From Eublepharis macularius (taxonomy: Eukaryota > Chordata > Lepidosauria > Squamata > Eublepharidae): a stretch of 64,000 nt of DNA. The stretch spans positions 30,449,368 to 30,513,367 of the forward strand of contig NC_072791.1 of NCBI RefSeq assembly GCF_028583425.1. The letters run 5' to 3'. Below are positions 1 to 10,282 of this stretch, piece by piece. A program made the translations under genes and the position numbers. Every line of letters begins with the position of its first letter. Positions within the stretch are counted from its first letter, which is position 1. The notes beneath the pieces are model-generated. The model had not been told where the DNA came from, ran no database searches, and worked only from the letters and a program-made list of their open reading frames with translations.

Positions 1-233
1 GGTCAAAAGATATTCATATGTATGAGAAACTTGAAGTCACAAACTTTCCATAGACTTTGTTAAGATAAAATGTAGCAAGAATGAAAGGAGAGATCCTGTA
101 ATGGCGTTGCTTGTGTAACAAAGTAACAAATCTAAAATGTTATTTCATAGAATCATAAGGTTGGAATGGACCTACAGGGTCATCTAGTCCAACCTGCTGC
201 ACAATGCAGATTTTGCGTTGTACCTCTTGTCAG
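1..233. repeat. Segmental duplicate, 3' flank of an upstream serpin unit (block 1)
   Basis: This block is almost identical to 53192-53424, which lies downstream of serpin gene A, and more distantly like 32089-32175 downstream of serpin gene B. It therefore looks like the 3' flank of another serpin copy whose exons lie left of the window. Positions 143-222 within it are a short reverse-strand CR1 3' end, recognisable from the 'aatcataaggttggaatgg' type signature. Confidence 0.8.
143..222 (-). mobile_element. CR1 LINE 3'-end fragment
   Basis: The short stretch reading 'catagaatcataaggttgg' and 'catctagtccaacctgctgc' is the reverse complement of the conserved CR1 3' end. It has a twin at 53334-53413. 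No coding sequence remains. Confidence 0.65.
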
Positions 234-892
234 TCTAGAATGTAGCGGCACTCATACTTAACAGAACGTCAATCCGAGCGCACATTCATCATGTGCTGTG
301 CCAGCTGCACTGGCTCCCAGTGGAGTTCTGGATCTGGTTCAAGGTGTTAACCTTGGTGCTTAAAGCCCTTCACAGACTGGGTCCTGCATAGCTGTGGGAC
401 CACCTCTTCCATTATGTCCCCTGCAAGGCATTGCACTCTGCAGAAAAGCAATTCCTGGTGGTCCCCGGCCCGAAGGACATCCGTCTGACCTCAACCAGGG
501 CCAGGGCAGAAAAAGCCCTGGCCCTGGTCTGGTGGAATGCTCTCCCACTGGAGATACAGGCCTGTGAGACCTGTTACAGTTCCGCAGGGCCTGTAAAAAC
601 GAGATGTTCCACAGGGCCTTTGGCTGAGTGCCAGCAGGTGTCCTCCTTCTTGCATCTAAGACTGCCACTTTTTCCGGGTCTGCCCTCGGCCATCTGCTAT
701 GACCTTATAAAAACTCCCAAATATTTATTTAAATAGCCTGTGCCTGGACTATTTTAATGACTTTTTAAAGATTATTATTGATTTTATGGTTTTATGATTG
801 ATTCACTGTGTTTTATGAATGTTGTTAGCCACCCGGAGCCCATTTGTGGGGAAGGTGGGGTATAAATCAAATAAATAAATAAATAAATAAAT
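234..892 (+). mobile_element. L2-type LINE, 3' end of ORF2 and tail
   Basis: Conceptual translation gives the C-terminal block typical of L2-clade ORF2 proteins: CQLHWLPVE, FKVLTLVFKALH, YVPCKALHSA and WWNALPLEIQ in order, followed by a 3' tail with GTTGTTAGCCACCCGGAGCC and an AAAT microsatellite at 866-892. The reading frame is damaged. The same element is present in longer form at 55454-57085, where the reverse transcriptase region is also kept. Here the element begins abruptly at the duplication junction at 233/234. Confidence 0.8.
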
Positions 893-2226
893 AATTGTTC
901 TATGGTTATGCACAAACTCCAGGGTGTGGGGGTAAGTTACCCTTACTTCACTTCTCACATTCCAGTACTTTTCCATCTCCTGCCTAGCCAGGCAGCTCGT
1001 CTGTGTTTTAAACACATGAGCAGAGGGGCTTATGATATTGCCATATTCATAAGCCTTAAAATTGTGAGGGCAATTATGACCACTTACACCACTTTGAAGC
1101 CTCGGATCAGTTTCAGGCTTTCAGATCTTCACAATTCACGTCACGCTTTTTTTTTTAAACTTTGAACATGCGTAGTAATGTTGCAATGTAGGAACCCATC
1201 CCTCCCCCTGTATATGCTGATTGGGCTGTCCCCTGCCTACTGGAGAGGCAATTGGTGGTGGAGTTCTGGGGAAAAACATATACTCATGCTTCTTCCACTT
1301 TATTTATTTTTTTAAAGCGAAGCTAGGAAAGGGTTAAAATGCTGCTGCTTCATCACCCCCCCCCAGCTTCCCTGCTGTTTTCTTTTGCAAATGGCTGTAA
1401 AATCAGCCATTTAACCCTTTCCTGGCTTTTAAAGCCAACAGGGAATAAGCAATAATGTTTCAACACAGCAACATTACAAATCATTCCTGGCTTTAAAAGA
1501 GAGAGAGAGAGAGCACATACCCTAGAGGAAGGAAGGGGAAAGCAGCCATTTATTCCTTTCCTGGCTTTTAAAACCAGCAGGGAATAACCAACAAGGTTAG
1601 GAATTGTTCCTGGCTTTAGAAAAAAAATAAAAGAGAGCTTGCATACCCGGAAGGAAGGAAGCCAACAGGAGAAGCAGCCTTGTGACCCTTACCTCACTTT
1701 ACAGAGGGAAATGGTGGAAAAGCAGTTCAGAGAGCTGAGGAGGGTGGGAGCGGTTAATTCTGCACAGACCAATCAGCTCCTGGGGAAAAGGAGAGGGGGA
1801 AGAAGAGAAACCGAATGAGAGTATAGAGTTCACACTGACATTAATTGCACAAGCCACAACTCGGCAGAGGCTTCAAAATAACATTGTGGTATTTCCGCAG
1901 GCGGAAAAATCGGGGATGCTGTGGACAAACATCAGTATTGCATCTCAAGACTACCTTGCAAGTGAGAAACTCCTGCAAACATGGGAAGCAGAACAGATAC
2001 TGAAACACTTTAGAGTCCAAGTGTGAAAAGTGTCTTAGAAAGTGATGTAGAAGCTGTACTCAAAGCAATTAGGAGAGACAAGGCATTTGAGTAGATGGAA
2101 GACCATCTACTGATAATGACAAAATTGAAATGGTTCAACATTTTCAATCCTTTGGCTCAATCATCAACCAAAAGGGAGATGGCAACCAAGAAGTTCCCTG
2201 ACCACACTTACTCAATCCCTGTCTGT
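893..2226. repeat. Segmental duplicate, 3' flank of an upstream serpin unit (block 2)
   Basis: Non-coding sequence that matches 57082-58457 almost base for base, differing by scattered substitutions and small indels (for example in GA and T runs). It contains poly-T and GA microsatellite patches and internal near-repeats around 1370-1640. I see no exon or RNA gene in it. Together with 1-892 it forms one duplicated segment that lacks the roughly 3 kb found at 53425-56419 in the right-hand copy. Confidence 0.75.
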
Positions 2227-2249
2227 TAAATATGCCTTGACATTTTAAA

Positions 2250-3147
2250 TGTGGGTGGAAGGGCTGCTCATTAAATTTGCTGATGATACCAAATAGGGAG
2301 GGGTAGCAAACACCCAAGAAGATAGAATTAAAATTCAACAAGACCTAAATACTCTGGAGAAGTGGGCAGCTGTGAACAAAGACAAGTGCACAGTATTACA
2401 TCTGGGCCACAAAAATGAGAAGCACAAATACTGGATGGGGGATACACTTCTGGGCAGTAGTATATGTGAAAGGGATCTTGGGGTAAGAGTGGACTGTAAA
2501 CTGAATATGAGCAGTCAGTGTGATGCGGTGGCAAAAAAGGCTAATTCAATCCTGGGTTCTATCAAAGGGGCCATAGCTTCGAAAACGCAGGAGGTCATAG
2601 CCCCTCTCTATACTGCCTTGGTCAGGCCACACCTGGAGTATTGTGTGCAGTTCTGGAGGCCTCACTTCAAAAAGGATGTGGACAAAATCGAGAGGGTGCA
2701 GAGGAGAGCGACGAGAATTATCAGGGGTCTGGAGACTGAGCCCTATGAGGAAAGGCTGAGGACCTTGGGAATGTTTAGTTTGGAGAAGAGGAGGTTGAGG
2801 GGGGACATGATTGCTCTCTTTAAATATTTTAAAGGCTGTCATTTGGAGGAGGGCAAAGAGCTGTTCCAGTTGGCAGCAGAGGGTAGGACGCGAAGCAATG
2901 GGCTAAAACTACATGCACAAAGGTACCGGCTGGATATTAGGAAAAACTTTTTCACAGTCAGAGTAGTTCAAAAGTGGAATCAGCTGCCTAGGGAGGTGGT
3001 GAGCTACCCTTCGCTGGCAGTTTTCAAGAAGAGGCTGGATGAATACTTGTCAGAGATGCTTTAGGCTGATCCTGCAATGGGCAGGGGGTTGGACTAGATG
3101 GTCTGTATGGCCCCTTCCAACTCTATGATTCTATGATTCTATGATTA
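2250..3147 (+). mobile_element. CR1 LINE, 5'-truncated ORF2 C-terminus plus 3' end
   Basis: Reads into the CR1 reverse transcriptase at the FADDTK catalytic motif (about 2275), with one stop immediately after it, then an open stretch from 2372 to 3064. That stretch carries the CR1 C-terminal landmarks CTVLHLGHKN, RVDCKLNMSSQ, YTALVRPHLEYC, RRLRGDMIALFKY and WNQLPREVV. The 3' end shows the usual hairpin-like sequence and then direct repeats of ATTCTATG (about 3124-3147), the classic CR1 terminus. It sits exactly at the breakpoint between the upstream unit's 3' flank and gene B intron 3. Confidence 0.9.
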
Positions 3148-3159
3148 TTTTGAATATGA

Positions 3160-3235
3160 TGAGGGGATCTGGTTTAAATCCATACTACATCAATACTAAT
3201 TCATATCAATTATACTTGAAAAGGTGTTGTACTAA
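3160..3235. other. Remnant resembling serpin intron 3
   Basis: 'GGGATCTGGTTTAAATC' followed by 'TAATTCATA...AATTA.ACTT.AAAAG' matches 37257-37312, which lies about 65 bp into intron 3 of the intact serpin gene A. This is the evidence that sequence right of the CR1 belongs to intron 3 of gene B, so exons 1-3 of gene B are missing between the two blocks. The match is short and I judged it by eye. Confidence 0.5.
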
Positions 3236-3239
3236 CTCC

Positions 3240-4720
3240 CAAAATGCACACTCTAAATCCAAATCATCCAAAATTTCTCTGATTTCGTGAAACTCCAGAT
3301 TATTGCTTATGAATTCTATTTCTCTTATTGATGGGCTTGCTTGTAGTACTTGTAGGGATTCAATTTTTCCTTGTGTCTATCTGAATTTTTTCTGCTATAT
3401 CTTACTTTTTTGAATGTCTTGAACATCTTGATTATTTTCTTGAGTTTTCAAATCTATTTCTTGTAATCCAGACAGTGATTCAGTTTTTAGCTTCTGAAAA
3501 TCTTCCCTTATTCCAGTGAAAAATCCTTGAGTAGTCTGATCCATTTGCTGCAATTGGGTTAATGATGCCTTGTTTTCCACCACTACTTCTTGAGTCTCAT
3601 TATCAGTTTGCTGCTTCTGGGTGTTTTTGTATTCTTGCTTTAATTCTGTAAACAAGATTTTCATTTGACTTGAAAGAGAAGGGATTATTGTTTGAGATAT
3701 ATCTGTGACATCTTCTGAATTTAGTTCAGCTTTAGCCTTTTTCATAGATGCAGCCTTTTTCTTCAATTTGACTGATCTCCTTCTTCATTTAAATACCCCA
3801 AAGGGCCTATCCTTAGAATAGATTAGTAAGATAAGGGGGGGAAAGAAAGTCAGTTCATTCTTCAAATCAGTTGGTGGTGATTATGTGGCTGTAATTCCTT
3901 CTTCAAACCGAGAATATATGAAAAAAGAAGATGATAAAAAGCAAAACTATCAGGGCACAAAATTAAAGGAACAGAGAGGAAAAGAATGATGCCAAAAAAA
4001 TTATGCTCAAATATTGGCTGGGTCCCCAGGTATGTTTGGGATAGTTCCTTTAATTGCCTATTAAAATGCCAAAGAGAAACTATAACCAAAAAGACCAAGA
4101 AAGACTGTAAACAATTCTTGCGTGAAGAATCTTCCCGGTAGTATTTGTTCTGTTAGGTTCTTTTATCTTTCCCCAAAATTAAACATAATACTTTTAAGGT
4201 CAGAGTTCCAGTTACTTTTAGAAGCCCAAAGTCTATATGCAGAGAAGTACAGTTTTTACAATCCCCTTCTTCCAGACAGCAACATAAAGCACAGCTTGTA
4301 GCTTCCCTCTTGGAATCTTATGGGAGTTCTTAAGAGAAGAGAAGAGAAGAGAAGAGAAGAGAAGAGAAGAGAAGAGAAGAGAAGAGAAGAGAAGAGAAGA
4401 GAAGAGAAGAGAAGAGAAGAGAAGAGAAGAGAAGAGAAGAGAAGAGAAGAGAAGAGAAGAGAAGAGAAGAGAAGAGAAGAGGTCCTAGAACAGCCAAAAG
4501 GATATCTATTAGCATATATATATATAAATGACCACGACATACTTATCTGGCTTTCGCCGCCTCAGTTCTGCTTCTGCTGATGCTTTTGCATCCTCAGAAC
4601 ACCGGGGAGTTTTTCAGCTCTCTAATTAAAAAGAGCCAAATAAATTTCCAGATCTATCCAGCATCGCACACTGGGGTATCTCCTAATGATAAGGAGACAG
4701 GCTCAGGTTGTATTTCCTGT
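3240..4720 (-). mobile_element. L1 LINE fragment, 5' UTR and start of ORF1
   Basis: On the minus strand, 3395-3766 encodes about 123 residues rich in Gln, Lys and Glu with a coiled-coil pattern (IREDFQKLKTESLSGLQEIDL and neighbours), like the N-terminal half of an L1 ORF1 protein. The RRM and C-terminal domain are absent. Sequence to the right would be the 5' UTR and includes the GAGAA microsatellite. The element lacks its 3' part, which is unusual for L1, where 5' truncation is the rule. The outer limits are estimates. Confidence 0.55.
4325..4481 (+). repeat. GAGAA pentanucleotide microsatellite
   Basis: An almost perfect run of about 30 copies of the purine pentamer AAGAG/GAGAA. It is open in several frames on both strands only because the unit contains no stop codon; it is not a gene. 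Confidence 0.97.
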
Positions 4721-5306
4721 TGGAATAAATCACTGTAGCTTAATTTGAATAGAAAGAGTGAAGAGTACTTGCAGAGGGAAAGGGGGCTTGATACTTTGTA
4801 TAGTGTCAGTTTTTTTTATCTGTTGCTATTGAACTGTCCCTTCCCTGCTGTGAATGATGTAAATAAATAAATAAATGACGTAAATAAATAAATAAAATGA
4901 ACATTTCTTTTGTGTCAGTAAAAAAAGGTCTGTTACTGTAACGGTCTCTCTCTTATGTACAAGTCATGAAGTTTTCTCTCATAGTTTGCTGTTTGCTTTA
5001 CTGTATATAATTATTAAATGAAGTTCAGTAATATCTGAACAAACAAGTCTGCACAATGGAATATCCTGCACCTAGTGAGTGAAGAGATATTACCCTATAA
5101 TAAGGATTGACTGGGATATTTATATATATCTCCCTCACATTTCCCAATCCTGCCTGGCTATGAAGTCCAGAAAACAGAATCAGCAGGAGAGAGCACAGTG
5201 ATGACTCTTTCAATCAGCTGCCATGTTGAATCCTCTCCTGTTTATTCCTTCTCTCGATTTCCTGCCATTTAATCCATGGTGAGGCAGGGCTTCTGTTTGC
5301 AGAAAC
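4721..5306. other. Non-coding stretch left of the retrovirus
   Basis: AT-rich sequence with two AAAT runs (4862-4875 and 4883-4895) that look like a decayed LINE tail. I see no exon, RNA gene or promoter here. It is the left flank of the retroviral insertion; no clear target-site duplication is shared with the right flank after 20792. Confidence 0.5.
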
Positions 5307-6696
5307 TGTTGCCAAGTAGGCCCCCTCCCCTGCTTTGAAGCCTGCTATGAACTGTGCTAAAGTTTCCTGCGTTACTGTTTCACTGCTGCACCAAAGATTG
5401 CTTTGCACGTGTGTGTTCTGGTACACGTGTCAGTTTCCTGCCTGCGTGTCAATTACCCTGCTGCTGTAATAGACTGTGTAGTTTACTGACTCCATGTTTG
5501 GATAACTGCACAAAGGACTCTCTTTCTGGGCAGCCCTGCCCTGACCTGTATCTGGACTTCCCAGTGTGCTTTGGACTGTGTTACAAGTGTGCCCCGTGCC
5601 TGCATTGCCATCTGCCATGGACCGTGCCTGTTCCCTGCTTTGGACTGTGTTTTAAAGTGTCATTCCCCCTGCCTCCATGGAAGCCTGCCTCATATGGGCC
5701 CAAGCCGCTGCTAGCAGCCGGGCGCCCGCCGGGGAAACCTCCAGCGAGCCTGGCTAGGCGCTCCCTGGTCAGTTCCCGTCTGGAGCCTCCCGCGAGCCGG
5801 TCGCCGAGCTTGCCCTCGCTACCGGGCAGCCTGCTATCCAGCCCCAGCTATGCCCAGCCGGCATCCATGTTCTCAGGCAGCCAGAAGACCCTGGGAAGAA
5901 GACTGCTTTGAGAAGCCATTTCGGCGAAGCGGGCACACCACGTCCGCAGCGAGAGCCCCTCGCCCCGCTCTGCATATCTTAGGAGCTGCCCCGGAGAAGG
6001 AACTAAGTGCCGACCATCCCAAGCACTTAGAGAATGCATCTCAGAGAAACCTCCGCATTCCAAAGCTGATGACATCAGGACAAGCCCTGTCCGCTGGAAC
6101 ATCCTTTCAGCCCACTTGGATTTCCCCCTCCCTCTTTTGTCCCCTCTTCCTGAGGTGTCACTTATCACAATCTGATTACCAAAGTGGCCCATCCAAGCCA
6201 TTCAGTAGCCCATTAGACCCTTTGTTTTAATCTGTGAGAACCACCAAGTACAGCACCAGCCCCAGGGTACGTTTTGGGGTATTTAAGCTGGTCTCTCAGA
6301 CCACTCGGTGCTTAGGCCATTCCTATCCAGACTTCCTTGCTGTCCGTCTGTGGTCCCAGTGCTGGCATTGGGCCACCCTCGCTGCTGTGTCTCTGCTTCG
6401 CTCCAGGATAAGTGAGTATTCCCCCTATCATCGTTGGGAACCAGCTAATGCGAACGTCTCTGTATTTCATACCCTGTATTTCTTAGACCTTGTATGTTCT
6501 TTGTATGATTGTGCAAGCTAGGCTTACGCTACACTCAATACACGTGTTTGGACCTTACTCCTTGTCTGCCTCTTTTTCACTAGAGTGTCTGGGATCGGGA
6601 CCTCCGTAAACATAGGTTATGATCCTCGCTTAATATTAATAGTTACAGACTGCTACAGCTAATTCCCCATTATAATAAAGAGCAGTTCTGGTAACA
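5307..6696 (+). repeat. 5' LTR of the endogenous retrovirus
   Basis: 1390 bp, starting TGTTGCC and ending GGTAACA, so the ends form an inverted repeat with TG...CA termini. A TATA-like TATTTAAG lies near 6279 and AATAAA at 6674-6679, only about 17 bp before the LTR end, which would leave almost no U5. The U3 region is CG-rich around 5700-5960. Confidence 0.95.
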
Positions 6697-6702
6697 GTTT
6701 AC

Positions 6703-6720
6703 TGGTGGAGAATGCGGGCA
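6703..6720 (+). promoter_or_regulatory. Retroviral primer-binding site
   Basis: TGGTGGAGAATGCGGGCA starts six bases after the 5' LTR. TGG is the expected complement of a tRNA CCA end. I could not assign the tRNA from memory; it is not the common Pro, Lys or Phe type. Confidence 0.65.
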
Positions 6721-8197
6721 TAACCCGGTTCGTGTGAATACACGTGAGTCGACACGCGTGTTTTCAGCGAACTGACTTAGAGGAAAATTTTCCAGACCTC
6801 AGTGTAAAGAGCGCAATTTAGCTCAGGGAATTAAAAGTGTGAGTGTGTGTGGCTCTAGCGAGCATTTCTATCTTGTGGGTTGGCTTTTCCCCCATTTCCT
6901 CCTTCAGCCAGCTTTGGACTATTTGCCTTTTGTGGTGCACCACGAGGCCCTCCAGCCGTTATAACCGGTGTACTGTGGGTGAGGACCTCTGAACTGGTGA
7001 AGTTCCCGGCCACTTTCCGGGCCGCCTAAACGCGTCTATGTGGGTGGGATCCCAGAAGTAGGCTCTATAGATATATATCCTGAAGCAGCACATATAAAAT
7101 TCTCTTCTGCCCTCCCCCGTCTCTCCTAAGTCCGTCCAAACCCCGTTCCTGCCAGCACTTAGGCTTCAATCCCCGCTCCGGAGGAAACGTGAAGGGATCG
7201 ATAGTCCGTTCGGTTGTTCAGTCAGTTTAGCTTTGGGAATCTAAAGCCAGGTTCCTGAAGCCCCGCGGCAGCCTGCCGCACCGTGCTTAAGAGTTTTAAG
7301 TTAGACTCTTGGGCGCCTTTCCGCTTGCGAGTTTTAAGTCAGACTCGTGGGCGCACCTCGCTTGGGAGTCAGTGGGACTCTTGGGCACACTTTTGCTTGG
7401 GAGTTGTTAGAACTCTTGAGCGCACCTCGCTTGGGAGTACAGTAAGCTTTACTCCTGGGCACTTTCGCTTGGGGACTTGCAGAGGCAGTCCTTGAGCACA
7501 TTTAGTCTTTTGGTCTTGGTTTGGAGACAGTTTAACCGTTTGTCTCTGAGCGCGAGGCCTGGGGACTTTTTGGAGTTTAGTTCTTGGGCAGAGAGCTTGA
7601 GAGCATTTTGGCTTCGGAGCAGAGGCTTGGAAGCACTTCAGTTCCTGAGTAGAGGCTTGGGAGCATTTCTGGTTGCCTGAGCAGAGGCTTGGGAGACCCC
7701 CTTAATCGCAGTTTCTGAGCAGAGGCTTGGGAACACTTTCTGGTTTTCTGAGCGCATAGGCTTGGGAGACCCCTGAGCTTTGGTTTTCCGAGTAGAGGCT
7801 TGGGAGACCCCTGAGCTTTGGCTTCTAAGCAGAGGCTTGGAAGCACTGAGAATTTTGGTTCTTGGGCTGAGAGAGCTTGAGAGCACCCTCTGAGCCAGTA
7901 AACTTTTCCTGGTCCCGTGGCTTGTAGGCAAGCTTGAAACGGGAATAGGAATTTTCCTTCTCCCCCGGTGGAGAAGAACTGAGTGTAGGACCCTTAAAAT
8001 ACCCTTTGAACCTAAAAGTAGAACCTTAAACCCCCTGGTAAAAACCCTTGAGGACCTGAGGGAAGGATAAACCTCCCAAAAGGAACATAGAGAGGAAGAA
8101 GTTGTTAAGACCCTTGAGCAGCTTTAATCACCCCACCCCTGGTGTCGCTGATCTACTCTTTAACCTCCCCGAGATCAGCCTTAAACTAAAAAGAAAA
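6721..8197 (+). other. Retroviral leader with tandem degenerate repeats
   Basis: 1.5 kb without a convincing ORF between the primer-binding site and gag. From about 7280 to 7900 it is built of degenerate units of about 35-60 bp containing 'CTTGGGAG', 'GAGCAGAGGCTTGGGAG' and 'TTTTGGTTCTTGGGC' variants. Such leaders often hold packaging or internal ribosome entry structure, but nothing here proves that. Confidence 0.65.
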
Positions 8198-10282
8198 ATG
8201 TACCGGGCAAACCCCACCGTGCCCCGCCTGGAGAAGTGGCTAGTGAAGAAGGGAGATTGCCCTTGGGAAGCCGGTTCCTTCAAGGGACCTGACCCGCTCC
8301 AGATAGTCAGAAGTGCCTTCCAAGATTTTTGTGAGAAAGAGAAACCCAAGTCGAGCAAGAAGGACAGATACGGAGCTTGGGCACTTTTTACTGCCTTACA
8401 GGACAGCGTGTCCCTGATAAATAAATTACATATAACGCAGGAAGATAGTGAGCAGGAGATAGAGAGGCTCAGATTAGCCCAAGACAAAGAAAGGAAGGAG
8501 CTAGAGGAAAAAGCAAAGCGAGAACAGGACGCCCTGCACCTAGAAATCCAGAATCTCAGGGCCAAACTAGTCGAACAGGAAAGAGACCATGAGGAAAAGG
8601 CAGTTGAGTGGCGCGCCGAACGCGTCAATTTCATATTAGAGAAGCAAGGACTAACTACCGCCCTCCAGGACGCTCAGCACAAGGCTGAAGCGGCCACCGC
8701 TCGTGCCGATATGGCTGAGCACGCATTAACGGAGGGACAAGAAGAGATTACTAAGCTCACCCATGCCGCCCGGTTCATGGCGGACCACAACCAGTCTAAA
8801 ACCGCAGCCGCGGACCATTCAGCTTGTAAGAGGGAGCTAGAGGCCCTAAAGCGACACTTGGGGATGCAACAGGCCGTAATTTCCGCCGTGCACCCCTCAG
8901 CCCTCTTGGCCCTCCCAGAAGATAGTAAGGATAGCTGGGCATCTCAATCGCCCCAACCCGAGGAAGCCCCACAGCCCCTCCATCCCATAGCTACTAAGGA
9001 AATAGTATCCATGGACGAGGATGGCAGGAAGACAGACCGGGTCGTTAAGGAAACCCGCAATTGGAGGCCTGATGAGCTCCAAGCCATAGCAGACCGCATG
9101 GGACCCCTAAACCGAGACACAGCCATCCAGTGGTTCACCCATGTGACCACCTCTCAGCCTTCCGCTAGTGGTTCCGATGTGGCCCAACTGGCCCGCCAAT
9201 GCGCTGCCCCTGAAATAGTCTCGGCCCTGAATGCCTATATCTCTAACCGAAGGCTAGCCACGCACAGCCAGTATGGAGCAATTAAGGAAATTTGTGCATT
9301 CCTGTGGCCCACCAAGAGCTTGAAAGCCCTGTATATTACGGAGTCCCAGAAACCCGGGGAGGACCCAGAGGCATATTTAGCTAGGAAACAGCTTCTTGCA
9401 GAGCTAGCAGACGAAGTGGACCTGGATGCCAGCGATGTACCCGACTTTGACGAGTTAGAATTCAGGAGAGCAGTCTTAGATGGACTCAATAGTACCACCC
9501 GTCTAGCACTAGCAGGAGTAGAGCCCGGGAGCATCTCATGGGGAGACCTGGAAGCTCGCATCAGAAGCATTGCTGGCCTGTTGCGAGAAACCGGCGCCAT
9601 CCGCCATGTGAAGCCCCCGGCCTCTCGTAGGAAGGAGAGCGAGCCGATAAGTGCAGTCACCTATGCCAATCATGGCCCCCACTCTCAGTACCGACCACAG
9701 GGACGCAGCCCGTACTCCGAGGCAAGGGGAGGAATCCTGAGGGGAAGGAGCGGCAGCTTTAACCGGGGAAGAGGACCAAGGGACTACCGCCCGGGAGTCT
9801 CCTTTGCGCCCGCCCCGAGTTACAGTTCCTCCTCCCAGCAAGGACCCCACGAGCCCCGACTACAGGATGCACCCATAGCCCCTTCTCACTCGCGAGCATC
9901 GCACCCGTACCACCATCAGGTCTACCCGCCTCCAGATCAGTCTAACGCTTGGGGAGCATCGCAGGGCGACCACGAGGGCTACCGGGACCGTGGCAGCACG
10001 CCCCAGTCCAGGGACTCCCTCCGTTGGGAACTTTGGATGCGCCTCAAAAACATTGGAGCGAACATGGAGCTCTTTGACGGAAAGCCCACGTCCGTTCTAA
10101 TGAAGGCGATCATGGAGTGGGAAGACCAGCAGCAGCCCCCAGTACCTCCGTCAGCGCCCCCGTTACCGCCAGACCCTCCCTTCTCGAGTCCCCCGATAGC
10201 TGCGGTCCGGGAACGCCCGAGCCCCAACAACCCCTTTAGAGGAAGCGCCGCTTCCACCGATCAGGGTGCAGGATCAGAATAG
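8198..10282 (+). CDS. gag: Retroviral Gag polyprotein (foamy-like architecture)
   Basis: Virion structural polyprotein, about 694 residues from the first in-frame ATG. Residues about 80-200 are a long charged coiled coil (ERLRLAQDKERKELEEKAKRE). A middle domain around residues 285-480 (WRPDELQAIADRMG, then AYISNRRLATHSQYGAIKEIC) is compatible with a capsid. The C-terminal third is Gly/Arg-rich (GGILRGRSGSFNRGRGPRDYRPG region) and then Pro-rich. No CCHC zinc knuckle is visible. Foamy virus Gag shares the coiled coil, the Gly/Arg boxes and the lack of a zinc knuckle. The frame ends at TAG followed by G, and pol continues in the same frame, the arrangement used for termination read-through in gamma- and epsilonretroviruses. 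Confidence 0.85.
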   Translation: MYRANPTVPRLEKWLVKKGDCPWEAGSFKGPDPLQIVRSAFQDFCEKEKPKSSKKDRYGAWALFTALQDSVSLINKLHITQEDSEQEIERLRLAQDKERKELEEKAKREQDALHLEIQNLRAKLVEQERDHEEKAVEWRAERVNFILEKQGLTTALQDAQHKAEAATARADMAEHALTEGQEEITKLTHAARFMADHNQSKTAAADHSACKRELEALKRHLGMQQAVISAVHPSALLALPEDSKDSWASQSPQPEEAPQPLHPIATKEIVSMDEDGRKTDRVVKETRNWRPDELQAIADRMGPLNRDTAIQWFTHVTTSQPSASGSDVAQLARQCAAPEIVSALNAYISNRRLATHSQYGAIKEICAFLWPTKSLKALYITESQKPGEDPEAYLARKQLLAELADEVDLDASDVPDFDELEFRRAVLDGLNSTTRLALAGVEPGSISWGDLEARIRSIAGLLRETGAIRHVKPPASRRKESEPISAVTYANHGPHSQYRPQGRSPYSEARGGILRGRSGSFNRGRGPRDYRPGVSFAPAPSYSSSSQQGPHEPRLQDAPIAPSHSRASHPYHHQVYPPPDQSNAWGASQGDHEGYRDRGSTPQSRDSLRWELWMRLKNIGANMELFDGKPTSVLMKAIMEWEDQQQPPVPPSAPPLPPDPPFSSPPIAAVRERPSPNNPFRGSAASTDQGAGSE

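Noticed and set aside
4256-4580. Open frames on both strands across 4256-4580
   Set aside because: They are created by the GAGAA microsatellite, which has no stop codon in any frame; the peptides are pure repeats.
5354-5911. 185-codon open frame in the 5' LTR, repeated in the 3' LTR
   Set aside because: It lies within U3, has no recognisable domain and low-complexity Pro/Ser content; most likely chance in CG-rich sequence, although a U3-coded accessory product cannot be fully excluded.
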